64,000 nt of DNA from Methylobacterium adhaesivum (GCF_022179065.1 NZ_BPQD01000001.1:124001-188000), one strand, 5' to 3'; positions 46,949 to 55,896 are shown, counted from the stretch's first letter. The notes: generated by a model not told the origin, from the sequence alone. A program made the numbers and translations.

Positions 46949-47161
46949 GTGACCCTCTCTCTCCTCGCCAATCTCAAGTCCCACTGGAAGGACAACGAAA
47001 CCGCCCGCCAGATCGCGCAGCTGACGGACCGCGAACTCGCGGATATCGGCGCCGAGCAGATCGGTGGCCGCATTCTGTCGAAGGCCCAGAACTACCGCGT
47101 CGCCGATGGCCTGCGCAGGACGCCGTCGCCCCTGCGCTACGTGTCGTTCCCCTCCGCCTGA
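46949..47161 (+). CDS. DUF1127-like small protein
   Basis: A 70-residue protein. HWKDNETARQIAQLTDRELADIGAE closely follows the DUF1127 pattern (a helix, then L-x-D-x-x-L-x-D-I-G). Some DUF1127 proteins in alphaproteobacteria affect RNA turnover and phosphate or stress responses. The GTG at 46949 starts a typical N-terminus (VTLSLLANLK); the open frame upstream to 46844 looks non-coding. A hairpin terminator follows. Confidence 0.72.
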   Translation: MTLSLLANLKSHWKDNETARQIAQLTDRELADIGAEQIGGRILSKAQNYRVADGLRRTPSPLRYVSFPSA

Positions 47162-47209
47162 GCGGTACCGCCCGGCCTCGCGTCGGGATCCGTCATCGTC
47201 CGCCTGAAC

Positions 47210-47234
47210 ACGCCGGCCCCCGTGGCCGGCGTTT
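47210..47234. terminator. Terminator between the DUF1127 gene and the PEPC-like gene
   Basis: ACGCCGGCC pairs with GGCCGGCGT around a 5-base loop, followed by TT and CC. It can serve both convergent genes. Confidence 0.6.
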
Positions 47235-47264
47235 CCATGTGTGGGACCGCACGTGGCCGTCCCC

Positions 47265-50165
47265 CTAGCCGAACGCGCCGACCTCGTGCTGGATCATGCC
47301 CGAGAGTTCGCGCACCCGGGCGAAGGAGCGGCGGATGGGTTCGAACAGGGTGTTGTGCTCGGCCTCGTAGGTGCCGACGTCGCGTGGCCCCGCCGGCTCG
47401 CCGAAATTGAGGCCGAGGGTCGGATCGGGCGTTACCGGGAAGATATCTTCGAGCAGGGTCAGGCAGCCGTCGATGTCGAGGCGCAGGAAGCGCTCGATCA
47501 GCGCCTCGCGGCTGATCCCCGATTGCGGCCGGAAGCCGGGGATATGGACGGCCAGGAACCAGATCCGATGGATCAGGGCGAGGCGGATGGCGTGCAGCAG
47601 CGTCAGGCGCGGCGACATCTTGCCGAGGTCGGGCGCCGCCGCCCGAAGGCTGAGCCAGTCGCAGGTGAGCTGGCCGAACAACCGGCGCAGGTCTGGCGCG
47701 AGGCGCAGGCGGTCGAGGGCGGTGGCGATGACCACGAGTTCCTCGCGCCGCGCATCACGCTGCGTGCGACGGGCGCGCTCCAGCCACACCGCCGGATCGA
47801 GGGTGTCGATATAGGCCCGCAGAACGTCGAGATCCCCGACGCTGGCCGCATGCTGCACGAGGCGGAAGGCCCGCGAGAACCGCGCGGAATCGCGACGCAT
47901 GTCGCGGAACAGGTCCGGCGCGCGGCCGGCCGCCCGGCCGACGCCGTGCAGGGAATTGGCGAGGAAGCCGAGCTGCTGCAGGATGGCGTTGTTGGGGATC
48001 GCCCGCATCTGGCGCGGATGGGTGATCATGGCCGGGCCGCCGCCATCGGATTGCCGCGCCACGGGGCGTGACCCCGTCCGGTCGAGGAGGCTCGGACCGA
48101 AGGTGCCCAGCAGTGCGGCATAGCCTGGATCGTCTACCAGGGCCTCCATGTCCTGGCGCACCACCGTGAAGAACTCGGCAGAGAAATCGGCTTCGGCATA
48201 GATCGGGTCGTCGGCCTCGTCGGCACCGCTCGCCGCATCGGACAGAACGTAGTCGGCGAACGAATCGTCGTCGGCGACATCGAGGGCGAAGACGTGCTCG
48301 GCGATACGCTCAACCGCGGCGTCCGCGAGCGGCAGGGTGCCGAACATGAGGTAGCCGTCGGATCCCTGGAAGCTCGATTCGAGGCGCACGCGGATGCCCG
48401 CCGCCCGGTTGCGCCGGCGCGCATCCTCCGGCGCGAGATAAGCGAGGCGGTCGCGCAGGCTCGTCGGGTGCGCGCCCCGGCCGATGGACTCGCCATGCGT
48501 GTCGAAGATGGCGAGTTCGACGCCGGTCAGGTCGTTCTGGACCATGAGTTCGGTGATGCGCAGGCGTAGGCGCTCGATCCAGAAACTCGCCGCCAGCTGC
48601 CCCACGTAGCGGCCGGAATCCGAGTAGCCGAACTGCACCGTAAGACGGCCGATGCGCTTGAGGTACTGGCGCCAGTGGGGATTGCGCAGAGCGTCGTCGA
48701 GGACGCGGATACCCTGTTCCAGGGCGGAGGCCGTCTCGAACAGGGGCGTGATCTCGACCTTGTCGGCGATCCCGTAATGCCGGGCGAGCCAGAGGGCAGC
48801 GAGCAGGGTGTAGCCCGTCTCCGTCTCCGCGATGAGGAAGCGCACGGGGTGCGTGCCGTCCACGTGCTTCAGGATCTGCGTGATGGTCATCATCAGGCGG
48901 GCGGCCGAGGCCCGCTCGGCGGCGAGCGCCCCGAAATCGACGTCCACGGCCTGAACGTCGTTGAGGAGGGCGTGGATGGTGGCGAGGTGCGAGCGGCGCT
49001 GGGCGGCGTCCGTCGGCTCGCCCTCGAGGTCGGTGACCCGGCGCACGGCGTTGTGGATTTGGCTGGCGTTGAGCCGGAAGTGGGGCAGGGCGTTGGAGAG
49101 TCCGTGGGTGGCGATCCCTGAGCGCAGGATCGCGATGGCGCGCCGCTCCTCGTCCGTCGCGACCCCGCCCATGGCCCCGGCGAGGCCGGCGAGGAGGGCG
49201 GTGGCATCGGTCTGAGCCCGCTCACGCTCGATGATCAGGGCCAGTGCGAAGCGGTGCACCGATTCCAGGGACGGCTTGGTGCCCAGCCGCGGGGCCACGG
49301 CGAGTTGCCGATTGACGGCGGCCAACGCCCCGGCCGTGAGGTCGCGCACCACCTGGGTCGCCGGCACCTGCGGCAGGTGGCGCATCACCCGGTCGAGCTG
49401 CATCCGCTTCGATTCGAGGCGGTAGCGCAGGGTGTCCCACCAGCCGATATCCGTGCGCCCGTCGGTGTCGCAGCCGACCCAGCTCGCGATGGCGAAGGGC
49501 TTGGGCACGAGTTCCGTCCAGCGGTCGGGCCAGCGCTCGCGCGCCGCCTCCAGAAGGGCAGCGTTGAAGCCGTCCACGGCTGCGCGGCCGTGGTTGGCCG
49601 CCACACAGGCCTGATCGAACTCGTCGTCGAGGGAGATGGCCGGATCGGGGCGTGTCGAGAGAGCGGCAGCCTTCTCGGTCAGGGGCAGGCGGGCGGCCGC
49701 GTCCGGCGCAGTGGCGGCCTCGGCGATCAGGGCGGCCACGGCCCGGGGCATGCCGAAGGTCGGGTGGGCGGTGAACACCACGGCAAAGCCCGTGCGGCCC
49801 ACGAGATCGCGAAACACCTCGAAATCGCCCTGGCGCCGGGGGATCGCCGCGACGAGGCGGGCCGGCATCCGGTTCTCGCGGGTGGACGCCGTGGTCCCGT
49901 CCAGGCCCACATAGGCCCGCAGGCGCTCGGCCCGGGCCGCGAGGGACTGCGCCCGAAGCCGCACGAACAGGCCGTCGAGATCCTGCTCGCCGATCTCGGC
50001 GCGATCGAACCGGCGGGTGATGGCGAGGGTCACCGCCAGGACGGGGTTGCGGAACGGGTCCTCCGCCGCCTGCTCGCGGGATTCTTCGATCAGGCCGAGA
50101 AGGTCCGCCTCGAGGGCCTCGGGGTTCGCAACCGCGTGATCCGGGCTGCGGTCATGCATACGCAT
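47265..50165 (-). CDS. Phosphoenolpyruvate carboxylase-like protein, diverged active site
   Basis: A 966-residue homologue of PEP carboxylase (usual length 880-970). Retained landmarks are VFTAHPT (His134), WVGCDTDGRTD (229-239), FRLNASQIHNA (Arg364), PLFETASALEQGIRVL (475-) and GYSDSGRYVGQLAAS (513-). However, the catalytic lysine of GYSDSxKD is arginine (Arg519), the glycine-rich loop FHGRGGSxGRGG reads FDTHGESIGRGA (554-565), and the C-terminal RNTG is absent. It therefore may not carboxylate PEP. The start is ATG at 50165 or 50159. It is divergent from a small membrane protein gene and has no carbon-metabolism neighbours. Confidence 0.75.
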   Translation of the reverse strand: MRMHDRSPDHAVANPEALEADLLGLIEESREQAAEDPFRNPVLAVTLAITRRFDRAEIGEQDLDGLFVRLRAQSLAARAERLRAYVGLDGTTASTRENRMPARLVAAIPRRQGDFEVFRDLVGRTGFAVVFTAHPTFGMPRAVAALIAEAATAPDAAARLPLTEKAAALSTRPDPAISLDDEFDQACVAANHGRAAVDGFNAALLEAARERWPDRWTELVPKPFAIASWVGCDTDGRTDIGWWDTLRYRLESKRMQLDRVMRHLPQVPATQVVRDLTAGALAAVNRQLAVAPRLGTKPSLESVHRFALALIIERERAQTDATALLAGLAGAMGGVATDEERRAIAILRSGIATHGLSNALPHFRLNASQIHNAVRRVTDLEGEPTDAAQRRSHLATIHALLNDVQAVDVDFGALAAERASAARLMMTITQILKHVDGTHPVRFLIAETETGYTLLAALWLARHYGIADKVEITPLFETASALEQGIRVLDDALRNPHWRQYLKRIGRLTVQFGYSDSGRYVGQLAASFWIERLRLRITELMVQNDLTGVELAIFDTHGESIGRGAHPTSLRDRLAYLAPEDARRRNRAAGIRVRLESSFQGSDGYLMFGTLPLADAAVERIAEHVFALDVADDDSFADYVLSDAASGADEADDPIYAEADFSAEFFTVVRQDMEALVDDPGYAALLGTFGPSLLDRTGSRPVARQSDGGGPAMITHPRQMRAIPNNAILQQLGFLANSLHGVGRAAGRAPDLFRDMRRDSARFSRAFRLVQHAASVGDLDVLRAYIDTLDPAVWLERARRTQRDARREELVVIATALDRLRLAPDLRRLFGQLTCDWLSLRAAAPDLGKMSPRLTLLHAIRLALIHRIWFLAVHIPGFRPQSGISREALIERFLRLDIDGCLTLLEDIFPVTPDPTLGLNFGEPAGPRDVGTYEAEHNTLFEPIRRSFARVRELSGMIQHEVGAFG

Positions 50166-50364
50166 CGATCGACCTTGGTGACGAGGTGGACGGCTACCGC
50201 CATAGGACAGCCGGGCGAAGGCGGAGCAAGGCCCGGCAGGGCATACCCCGGTGGACAGCACCATCCCGATGGTGCCCCCGCGACGACGCAAGGACCATTC
50301 CGGCCGGGGTCCGATTCCGCCGACGGATGCATCGCGGATCATCCTGGGGTAACGCTGGGGCGGC

Positions 50365-50622
50365 ATGGAAACCACTCTGATCCTGGCGGCTCTCGCGGCC
50401 TTCACCCTCTCGTGCGTCGTGGTGATGGCGATGATGGCGCGCGCGCGGCGCCCCGAACTGCGCATGGAACGGGAGGAGGACCTGATGGAGGACGGGGAGG
50501 AAACTCTGATGCGCAGCGTGCAACCGCCTCGGGCGAGCCCCATCGACCGGTCCGCCACGATCCTGCCCATCGAGCCGGACCCGAACGCTCGGCCCCTTCC
50601 CCCCAGCGATGGATCCCGATGA
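50365..50622 (+). CDS. Small membrane-anchored hypothetical protein
   Basis: An 85-residue protein. The first 25 residues form one hydrophobic helix (LILAALAAFTLSCVVVMAMM), followed by a basic stop-transfer sequence and an acidic EREEDLMEDGEETLM segment. The C-terminus is Pro-rich. Its stop overlaps the start of the next gene (ATGA). I do not recognise a family. Confidence 0.6.
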   Translation: METTLILAALAAFTLSCVVVMAMMARARRPELRMEREEDLMEDGEETLMRSVQPPRASPIDRSATILPIEPDPNARPLPPSDGSR

Positions 50623-51341
50623 CCCTGCGCCCCCTCATGCGTTCGCCGGCCCTTGTCCTCGGCCTGCTTCTCGCCCTCGGCGGAGCGGCGGCCATGGCCC
50701 AGGACGCACCCGCGCCTGATTCCCCCGCCGATCCTGCTCCGGCGCCCCGCAAGGCTCTATCCCGCAAGCCGCCGCCGAAGCCGAAGACGCCTGACACCGC
50801 GGCGGCCAAACCGCCTGCCGTCCCGACGCCAGCGGCCCTGCCGCCCGTGCCCGCGGCATCGCGCCCCGACCTCACGGTGATCTGCGCGGACAAGGCCGCC
50901 CTCTACGAAGGGCCGAAGAACTTCTCCGTCTGGGTCACCCGAACGGGTCTCGTCGTCATTGAGAATCCCCTTCGGCCGCTCACGCCCGAAACCTCGCGGG
51001 TGCTTCAGGTCGTGATCGCCGGCAAGGTCGCCACCGCCTACGGTCCCGATCTGTTCGCCCTGCGGCGGGGCGGCGCACCGGCCGCCCTCGAGGGGGCGAC
51101 GGGGGGCGTCATCCGCTGGGACGCGACGCCGACGCCGCTGCCCGATACCCTCAACATCGTCTCGGAGGCGGGCCAGCCCCTGGCGCAGCTCGCCTTCCAA
51201 TCCTGCGGCGAGGCGCCGGCGATCAAGGCGCCCCCCGTCGCCAAGGCCAAGACCGCCCCGCGGCCGAAGGGCGCCAAGGTGGCCCCCGCCCCGGGCGGCG
51301 CACCGGGACTGCCGCTGCCGGCCTCGGCCCTGGACAACTGA
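50619..51341 (+). CDS. Hypothetical secreted Pro/Ala-rich protein
   Basis: A 240-residue protein with a signal peptide ending GGAAAMAQ. A Pro/Lys/Ala-rich linker to about residue 85 precedes a compact domain (ALYEGPKNFSVWVTRTG, RVLQVVIAGKVATAYGPDLF) and a second low-complexity tail. Two cysteines, in VICADK and QSCGEA, may pair. The start ATG overlaps the stop of the upstream membrane protein gene. Function unknown. Confidence 0.62.
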   Translation: MTLRPLMRSPALVLGLLLALGGAAAMAQDAPAPDSPADPAPAPRKALSRKPPPKPKTPDTAAAKPPAVPTPAALPPVPAASRPDLTVICADKAALYEGPKNFSVWVTRTGLVVIENPLRPLTPETSRVLQVVIAGKVATAYGPDLFALRRGGAPAALEGATGGVIRWDATPTPLPDTLNIVSEAGQPLAQLAFQSCGEAPAIKAPPVAKAKTAPRPKGAKVAPAPGGAPGLPLPASALDN

Positions 51342-51369
51342 TATGGCCACATCGGAGGAGGGAACGCCC

Positions 51370-51816
51370 ATGGGCGCAGGACCGAGCGCCGCCGAGATCA
51401 TCGCCCGCCTGGGGCTAGTCCCGCATCCCGAGGGCGGCCATTACCGAGAGACGTTCCGCGATCCGCGCACCATCGACGGCCGCTCCGTGGGCAGCGCGAT
51501 CTACTACCTGCTCGATACGGGCGAGGTCTCCGAATGGCACCGGGTCGATGCCGCCGAGATCTGGCACTGGCATGCCGGGGCGCCCCTGGTGATCACCACG
51601 AGCCCCAACGGCCACGATGCGATGGCGGCCCATCTCGGCCCCGATCTCGGGCGGGGGCAACAGCCGCAGATCGTGGTCCCGGCCGGCCATTGGCAGACGG
51701 CGACGAGCCTGGGCGCCTGGACCCTCGTTGGCTGCACGGTCTCGCCGGCCTTCACCTTCGACGGGTTCGAGATGGCGCCGCCGGATTGGCGGCCCACGCC
51801 GTGGGGCCGGATTTAA
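51370..51816 (+). CDS. Cupin-fold DUF985 protein
   Basis: A 148-residue small cupin of the DUF985 family: LGLVPHPEGGHYRETFRDP, SAIYYLLDTGEVSEWHRVDA and EIWHWHAGAPL, with conserved histidines at the metal site, then VPAGHWQTATSLG. The family's biological role is not well defined. ATG at 51370 is preferred to ATG 51343 because AGGAGG lies 8 bases upstream of it. Confidence 0.82.
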   Translation: MGAGPSAAEIIARLGLVPHPEGGHYRETFRDPRTIDGRSVGSAIYYLLDTGEVSEWHRVDAAEIWHWHAGAPLVITTSPNGHDAMAAHLGPDLGRGQQPQIVVPAGHWQTATSLGAWTLVGCTVSPAFTFDGFEMAPPDWRPTPWGRI

Positions 51817-51911
51817 TCCCAGCAACCATCAATAAATATGGCGACGCCTCTTGCCGCAGGGCGAAGCGCCATATTTTCGGGGCTCTCCTCAACGTTTCGG
51901 GAGTCTCGAAC

Positions 51912-52490
51912 GTGCGTCGCTCCGTATCCGCCGTTGCCACCTTGATCGCGTCGGCCTTGTTGTTCTCCAGCGTCCCGCAGGCTTTCTTCGGCGTCCCGCA
52001 GGCGTGGGCCGATCCGACACCGGCTCCGGCTCCGTCGCTCAAGAGTGAGGGACCGACGCAGCCGGCCACGTTCGAGGACGGCAACTACAAGGACAAGGAC
52101 GGGACGCCGACCTACCACGTCACTCAGACCGGCAAGATGGTGGATTGGCCCACCATGGCCGGCTACCTGCGCTACAATTCCAATTGTATCGTCTGCCACG
52201 GGCCGGACGGGGCCGGATCGATCTATGCGCCGTCCCTGGTCGAGGCGCTCAAGCACGACGATTACGCCACCTTCGTGGGCATCGTGGCGGGCGGCAAGAA
52301 GGACATCAGCTCATCGCAGGAACTGGTGATGCCGGCCTTCGGCGAGAACCGGAACGTGATGTGCTACATCGACGACATCTACGTCTATCTGCGGGCCCGG
52401 TCCGATGGTGTCGTCGGTCGTGGCCGCCCCGCCGAGCATGAACCGAAATCCGACGCCTACAAGAAGCGTGAGGACGCCTGCATGGGCTGA
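51912..52490 (+). CDS. Four-cysteine cytochrome c, methanol metabolism-related family
   Basis: A 192-residue exported cytochrome. The signal peptide ends near PQAWA. The single heme site is Cys92-Ile-Val-Cys95-His96, with Met140 in LVMPAFGEN the likely axial ligand. Two further cysteines, Cys151 (MCYIDDIYVYLRAR) and Cys190 (EDACMG), give the four-cysteine pattern of the family found with methanol oxidation genes in methylotrophs. The start GTG is at 51912. No methanol dehydrogenase lies in this window. It is convergent with phaB. Confidence 0.85.
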   Translation: MRRSVSAVATLIASALLFSSVPQAFFGVPQAWADPTPAPAPSLKSEGPTQPATFEDGNYKDKDGTPTYHVTQTGKMVDWPTMAGYLRYNSNCIVCHGPDGAGSIYAPSLVEALKHDDYATFVGIVAGGKKDISSSQELVMPAFGENRNVMCYIDDIYVYLRARSDGVVGRGRPAEHEPKSDAYKKREDACMG

Positions 52491-52500
52491 CGAGCCCAGG

Positions 52501-52528
52501 GCGACGGCGGCCGCGCGGCCGCCGTCGC
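52501..52528. terminator. GC hairpin between the cytochrome and phaB
   Basis: A perfect 12-bp stem, GCGACGGCGGCC / GGCCGCCGTCGC, with a GCGC tetraloop lies 10 bp after the cytochrome stop and 8 bp from the phaB stop. No T-run is present. Confidence 0.5.
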
Positions 52529-52535
52529 GGGACGA

Positions 52536-53264
52536 TCAGGCGATGTACTGGCCGCCGTTGATGGTCAGGGTCGAGCCGGTGACGAAGCCCGAATCCTCGG
52601 CCGCGAGGTACTCGACGGCACGGGCGATCTCTTCGGCCTCGCCGAGGCGGCCGACGGGGATCGTCGCGATGATCTTGTTGCGGATGTCCTCGGGCACCGC
52701 CATCACCATCTCGGTGGCGACGTAGCCGGGGGCGATGACGTTGACGGTGATGCCCTTGCCGGCGCTCTCCTGGGCGAGCGCCTTGGCGAAGCCGATGACG
52801 CCGGCCTTGGCCGCCGAATAGTTGGTCTGGCCGGCCTGACCCTTCTGGCCGTTGATGGACGAAATCAGAATGATGCGGCCGAAGTTGCGGCTGCGCATGC
52901 CCTCGATGAGCGGCCGGGTGCAGGTGAACATCGAATCAAGGTTGGTCTTGATGACCGCCTGCCACTTCTCGAACGTCATCTTGTGGAACGCACCGTCACG
53001 GGTGATGCCGGCGTTGTTCACCAGGATGTCGATGGGGCCGACCTCCGATTCGATCTGCTTGATGCCGGCCTCGCAGGCGGCGTAATCGCCGACGTCGAAC
53101 TTGAAGACCGGGATGCCGGTCTCCGCCTTGAAGGCGTTGGCGGCCTCGTCGTTGCCGCCGTAATTGGCGGCGACCTTGTAGCCCTTGGCCTTGAGGCCCT
53201 TCGAGATCGCAGCACCGATGCCGCGCGTTCCGCCGGTGACGAGGGCGACGCGTTCCTGAGCCAT
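52536..53264 (-). CDS. phaB: Acetoacetyl-CoA reductase
   Basis: A 242-residue short-chain dehydrogenase that reduces acetoacetyl-CoA to (R)-3-hydroxybutyryl-CoA for PHB. The cofactor motif is VTGGTRGIG, NNAGITRD is intact, and the catalytic set is Ser136, Tyr149 and Lys153 (ISSINGQKGQAGQTNYSAAK). GGAGG lies 6 bp upstream of the ATG at 53264. It is downstream of phaA, separated by 141 bp with a hairpin. Confidence 0.95.
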   Translation of the reverse strand: MAQERVALVTGGTRGIGAAISKGLKAKGYKVAANYGGNDEAANAFKAETGIPVFKFDVGDYAACEAGIKQIESEVGPIDILVNNAGITRDGAFHKMTFEKWQAVIKTNLDSMFTCTRPLIEGMRSRNFGRIILISSINGQKGQAGQTNYSAAKAGVIGFAKALAQESAGKGITVNVIAPGYVATEMVMAVPEDIRNKIIATIPVGRLGEAEEIARAVEYLAAEDSGFVTGSTLTINGGQYIA

Positions 53265-53362
53265 GATTTCCTCCGGTTTGTCGTTTCTTGGCAGGTTCGT
53301 GGATGGGTCGTACGCGGCTCTAGCTGGCGAGGCGGCCGTCGCGCGACCCATTTAAATTTGCC

Positions 53363-53390
53363 GCGCCGTCAAGATTTTTCCTGACGGCGC
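53363..53390 (-). terminator. Hairpin between phaA and phaB
   Basis: GCGCCGTCA pairs with TGACGGCGC (9 bp) around an A/T-rich 10-base loop, 15 bp after the phaA stop. It may partly terminate phaA transcription before phaB. Confidence 0.5.
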
Positions 53391-53405
53391 AGCGGATTGG
53401 CAGGC

Positions 53406-54587
53406 TCAGACGCGCTCGACGCACATGGCGACGCCCATGCCGCCGCCGATGCACAGGGTGGCGAGGCCCTTCTTGGCGTCGCGGCGCTTCAGCTCATGCA
53501 GCAGGGTGACGAGGACGCGAGCGCCGGAGGCGCCGATGGGGTGACCGATGGCGATGGCGCCGCCATTGACGTTCACCTTGTCCGTGTCCCAGCCCATGTC
53601 CTTGTTCACGGCCAGCGCCTGGGCGGCGAAGGCCTCGTTGGCCTCGACGAGATCGAGGTCGGACGGCTTCCAGCCGGCCTTCTCGAGGGCTTTTCGCGAA
53701 GCCGGGATCGGGCCGGTGCCCATGACCTTCGGGTCGACGCCGGCCGTGGCCCAGGAGACGATCTTGGCCAGGGGCTTGATCCCGCGACGCTCGGCCTCGC
53801 TCGCCGACATGAGCACGATGGCGGCCGCACCGTCGTTGAGGCCCGACGCGTTGGCCGCCGTCACGGTGCCGTCCTTCGAGAAGGCGGGCTTGAGCTTGGC
53901 CATGGCCTCGACGGTGGCGCCGTCACGGATGTACTCGTCGGTGTCGACGATCGTGTCGCCCTTGCGGCCCGCGACGGTGACGGGGACGATCTCGTCCTTG
54001 AAGCGGCCTTCCTTGCGGGCGGCCTCGGCCTTGTTCTGCGACTTCGTCGCGAAGGCGTCCTGCTCCTCGCGAGTGAGCTGGAAGGCCTGGGCCACGTTCT
54101 CGGCGGTGGTGCCCATGTGGTAGCCGTTGAAGGCGTCCCACAGGCCGTCCTTGATCATGGTGTCGACGAGCTTCACGTCGCCCATCTTCTGGCCGCCGCG
54201 CAGGTACTGCGCGTGGGGGCTGAGCGACATGGATTCCTGGCCGCCGGCCACGATGACGGTGGCGTCGCCGTTGGCGATCTGCTGCATGCCGAGGGCGACG
54301 GTGCGCAGGCCCGAGCCGCAGACTTGGTTGACGCCCCAGGCCGTGGCCTTCTCCGGGATGCCGGCCTTGATGGCGGCTTGGCGGGCGGGGTTCTGGCCGG
54401 CCCCGGCGGTGAGCACTTGGCCGAAGATCACCTCGTCCACGTCGTCGGGCGAAACGCCGGCGCGCTCCAGGGCGGCCTTGATCGCCACGGCGCCGAGTTC
54501 GTGGGCCGGAACGGTGTTGAAGGCGCCGCCGAACGAGCCGACCGGGGTCCGGGCCGCTCCGACGATGACGATGTCTTCTGCTGCCAT
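53406..54587 (-). CDS. phaA: Acetyl-CoA acetyltransferase (thiolase)
   Basis: A 393-residue biosynthetic thiolase that condenses two acetyl-CoA to acetoacetyl-CoA, the first step of PHB synthesis. The acyl-accepting cysteine is Cys90 in [20 protein letters not shown], the histidine motif [12 protein letters not shown] and the C-terminal proton-transfer cysteine in LCIGGGMG are present. GAGGAGA lies 8 bp upstream of the ATG. Together with phaB and the divergent phaR it forms a PHB gene cluster; the PHB synthase gene is not in the window. Confidence 0.95.
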   Translation of the reverse strand: MAAEDIVIVGAARTPVGSFGGAFNTVPAHELGAVAIKAALERAGVSPDDVDEVIFGQVLTAGAGQNPARQAAIKAGIPEKATAWGVNQVCGSGLRTVALGMQQIANGDATVIVAGGQESMSLSPHAQYLRGGQKMGDVKLVDTMIKDGLWDAFNGYHMGTTAENVAQAFQLTREEQDAFATKSQNKAEAARKEGRFKDEIVPVTVAGRKGDTIVDTDEYIRDGATVEAMAKLKPAFSKDGTVTAANASGLNDGAAAIVLMSASEAERRGIKPLAKIVSWATAGVDPKVMGTGPIPASRKALEKAGWKPSDLDLVEANEAFAAQALAVNKDMGWDTDKVNVNGGAIAIGHPIGASGARVLVTLLHELKRRDAKKGLATLCIGGGMGVAMCVERV

Positions 54588-54901
54588 GGTGATTGTCTCC
54601 TCATGCCGGCCGGCGCTGCGTTATCGCCTTCCATCGGCGTGCGCGCCTTAGGCCTTCGCCCCCGGATGAAAGCCGACGACCCTGCGAAGTCAAGGCGCTT
54701 TGCGGAGGACGCACGGCACTGTCATCCTCCGGCGGGCGGGATCGGCATTATTCCGCGTGGACGGCGGCGAGATAGGTGTTTTCGTCGGCGGGCGAACGCC
54801 TTAAGGTGTGAACCGGCGGGTCGGGACACAGTCTCGTCTCCGCATGCGTCGTCGGAAGTATCGAGCGGCTTGCATGATCGCGTCGGGAGAGGCCCCCAGA
54901 A
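54588..54901. other. Divergent phaA-phaR intergenic region
   Basis: These 314 bases carry the promoters of phaA and phaR. I see no gene. PhaR proteins repress their own and phasin promoters in other bacteria, so operators may lie here, but no clear repeat is visible. GGGAGAGG precedes the phaR ATG by 9 bases. Confidence 0.5.
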
Positions 54902-55513
54902 ATGGCGGACAACGGTAAGTCCAACCACACCGTCATCAAGAAATACGCCAATCGCCGCCTCTATCACACCGGGACCTCGACCTACGTCACCCTCGAGGAC
55001 CTTGCGACGATGGTCCAGAACGGCGAGGATTTCCTCGTCTACGATGCGCGCTCGGGCGACGACATCACCCGCTCGGTGCTGACGCAGATCATCTTCGAGC
55101 AAGAGAACAAGGCCGGGGACGACAATCTCCTCCCCGTCGCGTTCCTGCGCCAGCTGATCCGCTTCTACGGCGACAGCATGCGCACCATGGTGCCGAGCTT
55201 CCTCGAATTCTCGATGGCGAACTTCGCCCGCGATCAGGACGGTCTTCGCGAGAAGATGGCTCAGAGCTTCGCGCCCACGGTGTTCCAGAACGCCATGGAG
55301 GAACAGGTTCGGGCCAACATGAGCTTCTTCGGCGATGCCATGAAGATGTTCACCACCTTCGGCACCGGGCCGCTCTCCGGCATGGTCGCGCACCCCTCCG
55401 CCGCGGCCCCGTCGCAGCCCCCCGCCGCGGCCCCCAGCGGAACGGATCTCGACGATCTGAAGCGCCAGATGGCCGAGATGCAGTCGCGCCTCGAGAATCT
55501 CTCGAAGAAGTAG
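54902..55513 (+). CDS. phaR: Polyhydroxyalkanoate synthesis repressor PhaR
   Basis: A 203-residue regulator. The N-terminal DNA-binding domain starts IKKYANRRLYHTGTSTYVTL, and two accumulation-regulator repeats follow (ITRSVLTQIIFEQENK, FLRQLIRFYGDSM). The C-terminus ends in a short coiled coil (LDDLKRQMAEMQSRLENL). The family binds both PHB granules and DNA, coupling granule formation to phasin expression. The gene is divergent from phaA. Confidence 0.95.
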   Translation: MADNGKSNHTVIKKYANRRLYHTGTSTYVTLEDLATMVQNGEDFLVYDARSGDDITRSVLTQIIFEQENKAGDDNLLPVAFLRQLIRFYGDSMRTMVPSFLEFSMANFARDQDGLREKMAQSFAPTVFQNAMEEQVRANMSFFGDAMKMFTTFGTGPLSGMVAHPSAAAPSQPPAAAPSGTDLDDLKRQMAEMQSRLENLSKK

Positions 55514-55609
55514 GCGCCCGCGCGCCGCCCGCCGGCGAAAGATTGACGAACCGTTAACACCGACCCATTTCTTGCACATCTCAACCCGAGTCACGCGGGA
55601 CCGGATGCG

Positions 55610-55846
55610 ATGAAGCAAGCTGGGACAATCGACCGTTCACAAACGGGACAGGCGCCGGTCTACGATCTCGTGGTGATCCCGGGCGGGGAATCCTACGGCT
55701 TTCGCCGCCCCGTGCCGGCGCGTCCGAATTCGGGCTTCGTGACTCAGCTGCTGCTCGGCGCCGATCCGGTCCTGCGCCCGGCGCGACTGGAACGGACCCG
55801 CAGCGCGGTGGCCGCCTACGCCGCCACGGCCCAGCGCATCGCCTGA
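55610..55846 (+). CDS. Hypothetical small protein
   Basis: A 78-residue protein of unknown function (VYDLVVIPGGESYGFRRPVP, then FVTQLLLGADPVLRPARLER). It is 96 bp after phaR. Composition and length resemble other small alphaproteobacterial orphan proteins, and I recognise no domain. Moderately likely to be real, since the codon pattern matches the neighbours. Confidence 0.55.
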   Translation: MKQAGTIDRSQTGQAPVYDLVVIPGGESYGFRRPVPARPNSGFVTQLLLGADPVLRPARLERTRSAVAAYAATAQRIA

Positions 55847-55860
55847 GCGAAGCCCGCACG

Positions 55861-55896
55861 AAAAAGGCCGCGCCCGCCTCGCGCGGATCACGGCCT
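55861..55896 (-). terminator. Terminator of rpmF
   Basis: On the minus strand AGGCCG pairs with CGGCCT, with an inner CCGC/GCGG stem, followed by TTTTT at 55861-55865. It lies 80 bp after the rpmF stop and also faces the convergent small ORF. Confidence 0.65.

Noticed and set aside
49254-51341. Long plus-strand frame running opposite the PEPC-like gene into the next secreted protein
   Set aside because: Only the part from 50619 has a signal peptide and protein-like sequence; the rest is antisense to the PEPC-like gene.
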